Positions 29,120 through 33,622 of a DNA stretch of 33,622 nucleotides are shown here, one piece after another. The number at the start of each line of letters is the position of its first letter. Within the stretch, counting starts at the first letter, position 1. Position numbers and translations under genes: made by a program. Below the pieces are notes generated by a model. The model made no database searches. It had not been told where the DNA came from and saw only the letters and a program-made list of their open reading frames with translations. The DNA is from Microcaldota archaeon. Lineage in GTDB: Archaea; Micrarchaeota; Micrarchaeia; Anstonellales; Bilamarchaeaceae. The stretch covers positions 1 to 33,622 of the forward strand of contig WJMN01000028.1 in NCBI GenBank assembly GCA_014727925.1. The letters run 5' to 3'.

Positions 29120-29335
29120 TCACTTCTTTTGCTGGGGGGCGGCCTTCTTCGCCTTCTTGGTCTCTTCCGGCTTCTTTTTTCTCCTTACCCATGGGGCTTT
29201 CTTTCCAACCCTCTTGAGGCCGAGCTGGTTATTCCTGCACTTGGTTGAGCAGAAAAAGTAGGTTGAGCCATCCTTTTTTGCATAAAGGAAGCCCCTTCCC
29301 TTTTCCACTTCTGTATTGCAAAAAGCGCACTTCAT
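29120..29335 (-). CDS. rpl24e: Large ribosomal subunit protein L24e (eL24)
   Basis: A 71-aa protein with the zinc-binding Cys pairs MKCAFCNTEVEKGRGFLYAK and TYFFCSTKCRNNQLGLKR, then a basic PWVRRKKK stretch and a Lys/Ala/Pro-rich end (KKAKKAAPQQKK). Archaeal L24e is usually about 55-65 aa, so the tail is a little long, in line with tails on other ribosomal proteins here. It lies between S28e (4-nt gap) and ndk (4-nt gap). Confidence 0.96.
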   Translation of the reverse strand: MKCAFCNTEVEKGRGFLYAKKDGSTYFFCSTKCRNNQLGLKRVGKKAPWVRRKKKPEETKKAKKAAPQQKK

Positions 29336-29339
29336 TTTT

Positions 29340-29549
29340 TCACCTTGCCCTGATTTCCTTGGCTTCGCGCTCTGCCTCGAGGAGCATCAGTATCATTCCC
29401 TTTTTTACCGGCCCCTTCACATTCCTGAGGATAACTCTTCCCTTGTCCGGGCCCTCAAGAATCCTGCAGAGCACCTGGTAAATCTCCCCATAAATGCCTG
29501 TTTTGGCTTTTACCTCGACAATTTCTGCCGGAGTTCCCTGTGAATTCAT
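29340..29549 (-). CDS. rps28e: Small ribosomal subunit protein S28e (eS28)
   Basis: A 69-aa OB-fold protein of normal length: [20 protein letters not shown], then [20 protein letters not shown] and the conserved ending [16 protein letters not shown]. It sits at the platform near the mRNA exit and contacts the E-site region. GGTGA lies about 7 nt before the ATG. It follows L7Ae by 12 nt in the same operon. Confidence 0.97.
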   Translation of the reverse strand: MNSQGTPAEIVEVKAKTGIYGEIYQVLCRILEGPDKGRVILRNVKGPVKKGMILMLLEAEREAKEIRAR

Positions 29550-29561
29550 TTAGTTTTCACC

Positions 29562-30131
29562 TTATTCTTTTTTCTCCTCAGGTTTTTCCTCAGGCTTCTC
29601 TTCTTTCTTTGGTTCTTCCTTAGGTTTTTCTTCCTTCTTCTCTTCCGGCTTCGGCTCTTCCTTTACGGGCTCTTCCTTAGGTTTTTCCTCAGGCTTCTTT
29701 TTTTCCTTGGGCTTCTCCTCTTTCTTTGGTTTTTCCCTGGGCTTTTCTTCCTTCTTCTCGGAAGCAGAAGCGCCTGCGCGCGGGAGCCTCTTGAGGATTC
29801 CCTGGAGGAGCTCAGCTGCGCTGCCTGCATCCTCAATTGCAATAGAGGATGTGCCAACTCCTATTCCCACTGAAGAGCCAAGGTCCTTCTTTGAGCGGAC
29901 GTATGCATAGGGAATTCCCTTCTCCTCGCAGAGGGAGGGGACGTGGATTATTATCTCCTCGGGCTGGATGTCCTCGGCCATTACCACGAGCTTCGCGTTC
30001 TTGCGTTCAATGGACTTTGTGGTCTCGTTTATTCCCTTGCGGAGCTTCCCTGTATCCTTTGCAACAGAAAGCGCCTCAAGTATGTTTGTCACTACCTCAT
30101 CTGGGGTTTCATATTTTACATAACTCGCCAT
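29562..30131 (-). CDS. rpl7ae: Ribosomal protein L7Ae (eL8) with long charged tail
   Basis: A 189-aa protein. Residues 1-122 form the normal L7Ae kink-turn-binding domain (VKYETPDEVVTNILEALSVA, LRKGINETTKSIERKNAKLV, AEDIQPEEIIIHVPSLCEEK, VGIGVGTSSIAIED). L7Ae is part of the 50S subunit and also a core protein of box C/D and H/ACA guide RNPs and RNase P. From about 125 to the end there is an extra low-complexity tail of about 65 residues made almost only of Lys, Glu and Pro; typical archaeal L7Ae is about 120-125 aa. GGTG lies 8 nt before the ATG and a TATA-like box is at 30175-30185. Confidence 0.96.
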   Translation of the reverse strand: MASYVKYETPDEVVTNILEALSVAKDTGKLRKGINETTKSIERKNAKLVVMAEDIQPEEIIIHVPSLCEEKGIPYAYVRSKKDLGSSVGIGVGTSSIAIEDAGSAAELLQGILKRLPRAGASASEKKEEKPREKPKKEEKPKEKKKPEEKPKEEPVKEEPKPEEKKEEKPKEEPKKEEKPEEKPEEKKE

Positions 30132-30174
30132 ATATACACCTCATATCATTGGCTTTTAGAGTAAGTGGGGAGTA

Positions 30175-30185
30175 GTATTTAAAAA
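30175..30185 (-). promoter_or_regulatory. TATA-like box of the L7Ae operon
   Basis: TTTTTAAATAC on the minus strand predicts a start near 30155 and a leader of about 24 nt with GAGGTG. It lies in the 75-nt gap after the surface-protein gene, which is the only clear break between the two. Confidence 0.55.
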
Positions 30186-30206
30186 TATAAGGGAAAGAAA
30201 GGAGGC

Positions 30207-33200
30207 CTATTCTTTTGGCCTCCTCTTCTTTTTCCTGGTCCAGAGCACATAGATTACTGCCACCAGGATTAAGAGGAACAGCAGTATCCATGCTCCCCGG
30301 ATTATTGTGTCCCAGAGAGTTGGCTCTGAAGTTGCCTTGAAGTCCTTCTCCCCTGTGTCAAAGCCCGGCTTGCTTACCACCACTGTATAATCTCCCTCTT
30401 CCTCAGGAATAAACGTAATGTTTCCGCTTGGCCCGGTCTTTCCTGCACCATAGGGTGTTCCCTGGATAACAACAGTTACTTCTGCATCGCCCACCGGCTC
30501 CCCACCGCTGGTTACGGAGATATGCACCGGCTGGCCGACAGAAACCTCTCCCGGCACATCCACATCCATGGGCTGGTCTCCTTCTTCCTCTTCCTCATCT
30601 TCTTCTACGGGCTCGCACTCATGGATATTGAGGTTGCAGTAGTAATTGTCTCCGTATATCTCAAGGCAGGTGGGATCTGAGCAGCACTCATAGGGGCTGC
30701 ATTCGTGGTTTATTATCTGCCCGCATGGGCACTCAACCTGCTCGCACTCTCCTGTGTCGGGATTGCAGTACTCATCTGAAGCGCAGTCGGAATCAGAGGT
30801 GCATCCTTCCTCCTCAGGTTCGCCCACACATTCATAATCTATGCACTCCTGCCCTTCTTCGCAGTCATCGTCGGTGAGGCACTCAACAGGTGTGCACTGG
30901 CAGTCTATGCAGGCATAATTTTCTTTGTCAAGAATCTCATCTGCGTTTGTTGCTTCACCATCTGTGTATTCTGTCTTATCTTCTATTGTGGGTCCCCCAT
31001 CGGTATACTCATCCTCACTAGGCCCTCCGGTGGTTTCCTTGTCCACTTTTTCCGGAGTATACCCCTGGCAATCTTCATCAAACCCGCACTCTGCTCCTTT
31101 TTTCAGTGAGCACATATGGTCAACCTGGTTGCAGAAGAAGCAATCGTTGTACATGTCATAACAGTCCTGATTTACAGTACATTCGCCTTTTGGTTCTGAA
31201 ACACTGAATTCATCATGGGAATCATAGTAACCGGATTTTTCTGCTGTGGCATAATATGGTGCCGCATAATCCGGGACAAATGTAACCTCTCCGTCCGAGT
31301 TAGTTTCTCCCGGATGGTACCAGTAGGTGTAACCCGGGGCATCCGTCTTTATCTTAACTTCTGCGTTGGATATTGGCGTGGAGTCCTCCTCCATCACAGT
31401 AAGGGTAACTTCCTGGTAAACCAGCCTGGGCGTGGAAACAACAATGTACATCTCATCAAGCTTTTTGCCGCCATCGTCATCTTCTTCCTGGCCCACAGAA
31501 ATCCTGCTGCGGGTATCATCTGTTACATCTTCCCCCACGGCGGGTTCGCCAACAGCCCATACCTCATTTATATGTACTCCATTGGCAAGAACAGAAGCAT
31601 TATACTCTATCTGCTCTGAACTTCCCGGAGTAAGGTCAACGAAAATATCGTCCCAGTAAACTGTGTTTCCGGAGGAAGAAGTGTTTGCAGGGGAGGCATT
31701 AAGGAACTGCAGCCCTGCAGGGATTGTATCGTTTACAGATACGGTGAGGTTTACCGGGCCTGTGTTGGTAACTTCTATTGTGTAGGTCACATTGTCGCCT
31801 ATGTTTGCTGTTGGCGGATTGGTTTTTGTAACTGAAATTGACGGATAAACAACTGTCGTAGTTGCATCATCTGTTCCGGTAACATTGTCCCCATTTACCG
31901 GAGCGCCTTCACCGGCTGCAGTATTGAGCTGGGCGCCTTCAGGTGCACTCTCGTTTATTGTTGCATTCAGGTAAATTGTTGTGGTTGCACCCGGGGCAAG
32001 TGGCCCTACATTGTCCCATGTTGCCCAGTGGCTGCCCGTTGAATCCGGAAGAGGGTCTGCGTTGCTGTAGTTGAACGGTGCCGGAAGCGCATCATCAATC
32101 CTGATCTGGCTCAGGGTTACGTTTCCTGTGTTCTCCACATCTATCTGATATTCCACGGTTGCTCCGGGAACAGGCGGGTATGAAGAAACATCTGTTTTGG
32201 TTATTGTAAGATTTGCAAAATAAACCGTTGCGTTCTCATACTCTTCTGAAAATCCTGGTGAGGTAAGGTTGGAATCAAATGTTGCATTCACGTAATTCGT
32301 AACATTTACTATTCTGTTTCCTGGGGTTGCAACCCCTGCATCCACGGTTGCATTAACATATATTATGGTAGATGCTCCGGGCGGAAGCGGCCCAACATTG
32401 TTCCAGGTATATGCCGGGTCTGCAGAAACATCCGGAGCAGGTGCCGCATTGGCATAAGTAAGGCCTGCAGGAAGTTCATCTATTACCTGGACTGTATCCA
32501 GGGTAACATTCCCTGTATTGTTTATGGTTATATTGAATTCAACCATCCCTCCTTCACTCGGGGGAAGGGGCGTCTGGTTAAGCTTCAGTATGGAAACGTT
32601 TGCAACATACTGGAGTATTCCGTAATCGCTTGAAGCAGGGTCCAGGTCGTAAGTTGAGAGGGTTCTTGCTCCAGTATCCGGAGTCTCGTTCACCAGGGAC
32701 CAGCCTTCAGACACGTTGTAGCGCACAAGATTGAACTGGGATGGGATATAGCCTCCTTCTTCACCTGCACTCCAGTGCCAGACAAGCTCATCTATTGAAA
32801 CTGGGTTTGCCGATACGTTTCCTATTCTAACATATTTATTCTCAAATGAGATTGCCTCTTCAGGAGGGGAAGTCTGGTTGAGAATCCAGAGTATTCCATA
32901 TGCCTCATTTGCAGAAACATCATCCTGGACATCCAAGACAGTATAATTGTCCAGGGAACCTGTGGGGTTGGTGAAAGTGAGGTTCCTTGCATCAACAGTG
33001 AATACATCCCCATTGCTATAAGCAATGAACTCTGCCAGATTATCATATAGTGTTAGGTTGTATACTGAATTAATGGTTCCGGGGTTCTGGTAATACACAC
33101 CAAACCTGTTTCCATGGGATTCTCCAAGATAGATTGTGTTGCCGGTGGTGGTGCTCAACATTATGCGGAAGCCGTCTATTGAATTATTATAGGCAGTACA

Positions 33201-33622
33201 GTTGTACAGGTAATTGTCGCTGGCCCCTGAACTGAAGTGCACTCCGTTCCAGTCATTCATGAAGAATGAAGAATTCTCCGCCCGGATGTTGTTGGAGAGC
33301 CCATCTAGTACAATCCCGTTCTCAGAGTTATTATAAGAATCTATGAAACTGAAGTTTGTTTGTGTTGAGCTTGAAACCCTGATTCCGCTTCCGCTGTTGT
33401 TGTAAAACTGGCTGTTGTTAACAAAGCCATAATCAGAAGTGGCATAGAAAAGGCCGTGGTCTGAATTATTGAAGGAAACAACGTCAAGGAGCTGGTGGTT
33501 GTCTGTAACTGAAAGTATTATTCCATAAGCAGAGTTATTGTAGGCAGTAATATTCCTTATTACTCCATCGTCACTCTGGAAATAGTAGGCACCATATGAG
33601 TAATTTGAAATTGCCGGAGAAT
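30207..33622 (-). CDS. Large cell-surface protein, N-terminus outside the window
   Basis: The track shows 1017 aa from a Met at 33260, but the frame stays open to the window edge, adding about 120 codons, so that Met is not the start. The upstream part has short repeats (ITAYNNSAYGIILSV, SQFYNNSGSGIRVSS, SYNNSENGIVLDG) of a right-handed parallel beta-helix. Then come three DUF11-like domains (about 33260-numbered residues 222-345, 350-470, 475-585), each with an I-T-N/N-T-G-x-V strand and LPAG/IPAG turn. Next are an Ig-like or carboxypeptidase-regulatory-like domain (605-688), a Cys-rich region with C-x-x-D-x-D-C repeats (693-883), a second such beta domain (897-976), and a membrane helix (984-1006) with a basic tail. 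Many N-x-S/T sites suggest N-glycosylation. It is likely an adhesin or S-layer-associated protein. Confidence 0.9.
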   Translation of the reverse strand, partial: SPAISNYSYGAYYFQSDDGVIRNITAYNNSAYGIILSVTDNHQLLDVVSFNNSDHGLFYATSDYGFVNNSQFYNNSGSGIRVSSSTQTNFSFIDSYNNSENGIVLDGLSNNIRAENSSFFMNDWNGVHFSSGASDNYLYNCTAYNNSIDGFRIMLSTTTGNTIYLGESHGNRFGVYYQNPGTINSVYNLTLYDNLAEFIAYSNGDVFTVDARNLTFTNPTGSLDNYTVLDVQDDVSANEAYGILWILNQTSPPEEAISFENKYVRIGNVSANPVSIDELVWHWSAGEEGGYIPSQFNLVRYNVSEGWSLVNETPDTGARTLSTYDLDPASSDYGILQYVANVSILKLNQTPLPPSEGGMVEFNITINNTGNVTLDTVQVIDELPAGLTYANAAPAPDVSADPAYTWNNVGPLPPGASTIIYVNATVDAGVATPGNRIVNVTNYVNATFDSNLTSPGFSEEYENATVYFANLTITKTDVSSYPPVPGATVEYQIDVENTGNVTLSQIRIDDALPAPFNYSNADPLPDSTGSHWATWDNVGPLAPGATTTIYLNATINESAPEGAQLNTAAGEGAPVNGDNVTGTDDATTTVVYPSISVTKTNPPTANIGDNVTYTIEVTNTGPVNLTVSVNDTIPAGLQFLNASPANTSSSGNTVYWDDIFVDLTPGSSEQIEYNASVLANGVHINEVWAVGEPAVGEDVTDDTRSRISVGQEEDDDGGKKLDEMYIVVSTPRLVYQEVTLTVMEEDSTPISNAEVKIKTDAPGYTYWYHPGETNSDGEVTFVPDYAAPYYATAEKSGYYDSHDEFSVSEPKGECTVNQDCYDMYNDCFFCNQVDHMCSLKKGAECGFDEDCQGYTPEKVDKETTGGPSEDEYTDGGPTIEDKTEYTDGEATNADEILDKENYACIDCQCTPVECLTDDDCEEGQECIDYECVGEPEEEGCTSDSDCASDEYCNPDTGECEQVECPCGQIINHECSPYECCSDPTCLEIYGDNYYCNLNIHECEPVEEDEEEEEGDQPMDVDVPGEVSVGQPVHISVTSGGEPVGDAEVTVVIQGTPYGAGKTGPSGNITFIPEEEGDYTVVVSKPGFDTGEKDFKATSEPTLWDTIIRGAWILLFLLILVAVIYVLWTRKKKRRPKE

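Noticed and set aside
29562-29758. Possible DNA repeat array
   Set aside because: The repeat-like appearance comes from the Lys/Glu/Pro codons of the L7Ae tail; it has no spacers and is not a CRISPR or satellite.
1-33622. CRISPR array, insertion sequence, prophage or classic defence island
   Set aside because: No direct-repeat/spacer pattern, transposase, integrase or phage gene was seen; the only defence-like element is the broken hicBA pair.

Overview
The window is archaeal. Evidence includes archaeal/eukaryotic-type ribosomal proteins (S3Ae, S15, S24e, S27ae, S28e, L7Ae, L24e, L40e), aIF5A, NAC, RNA polymerase subunit L, exosome Csl4, Kae1, Trm1, TruD, membrane-bound LonB, an Sm-like protein, mevalonate kinase and a Ser/His signal peptidase. 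Promoters look archaeal: A/T-rich TATA-like boxes lie about 25 nt before many start codons, often with no leader, while genes with leaders or inside operons usually carry GGTGA/GTGAT-type ribosome binding sites. Genes are dense, with many 1-4 nt overlaps. Kae1 is not fused to Bud32. The surface protein at the right edge and the small compact genes resemble uncultured DPANN-type archaea, but that placement is inference and I cannot name a species.

Layout, left to right. (1) 1-1000: a hicB-hicA toxin-antitoxin pair whose hicA is broken by a one-base frameshift, a tRNA-Ala(GGC) flanked by GC-rich hairpins, and an Sm-like protein. (2) 1.0-5.1 kb, minus strand: an ECF vitamin/metal transporter (S component, a single ATPase, EcfT), then TrkH-TrkA potassium uptake under its own promoter. 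(3) 5.2-9.9 kb: a lipoprotein-like gene, the minus-strand operon aIF5A-S24e-S27ae-CPBP protease-Kae1, then TatD and a coiled-coil lipoprotein on plus. (4) 9.9-11.6 kb, plus: NYN nuclease-fold protein, a small membrane protein, endonuclease III. (5) 11.6-15.1 kb, minus: a tight operon RdgB/Ham1-S15-S3Ae-creatininase family-NAC-mevalonate kinase. (6) 15.2-17.3 kb: two divergent unrecognised genes. (7) 17.3-20.6 kb: RpoL-signal peptidase, Csl4, and a DUF373 membrane protein. (8) 20.6-24.9 kb: a PmbA/TldE-like protein and LonB in one operon, divergent from LigT/ThpR; a possible 54-aa membrane peptide; L40e. (9) 24.9-30.1 kb, minus: one long operon L7Ae-S28e-L24e-Ndk-dUTPase/Dcd family-TruD-Trm1-unknown 333 aa protein. 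(10) 30.2-33.6 kb, minus: the C-terminal part of a very large cell-surface protein (beta-helix, three DUF11-like domains, Cys-rich region, C-terminal membrane anchor), cut by the window edge.

Most of the window is housekeeping: translation, tRNA modification, nucleotide-pool cleaning, proteolysis and ion/vitamin uptake. I found no CRISPR array, insertion sequence, prophage or clearly new defence system. The points most worth a second look are the frameshifted hicA, the Lys/Glu/Pro-rich tails shared by several ribosomal proteins, the large insertion in the signal peptidase, the giant surface protein, the 32-bp divergent promoter between pmbA-like and ligT, the altered ATP-loop of mevalonate kinase, and several conserved-looking genes with no recognisable function.
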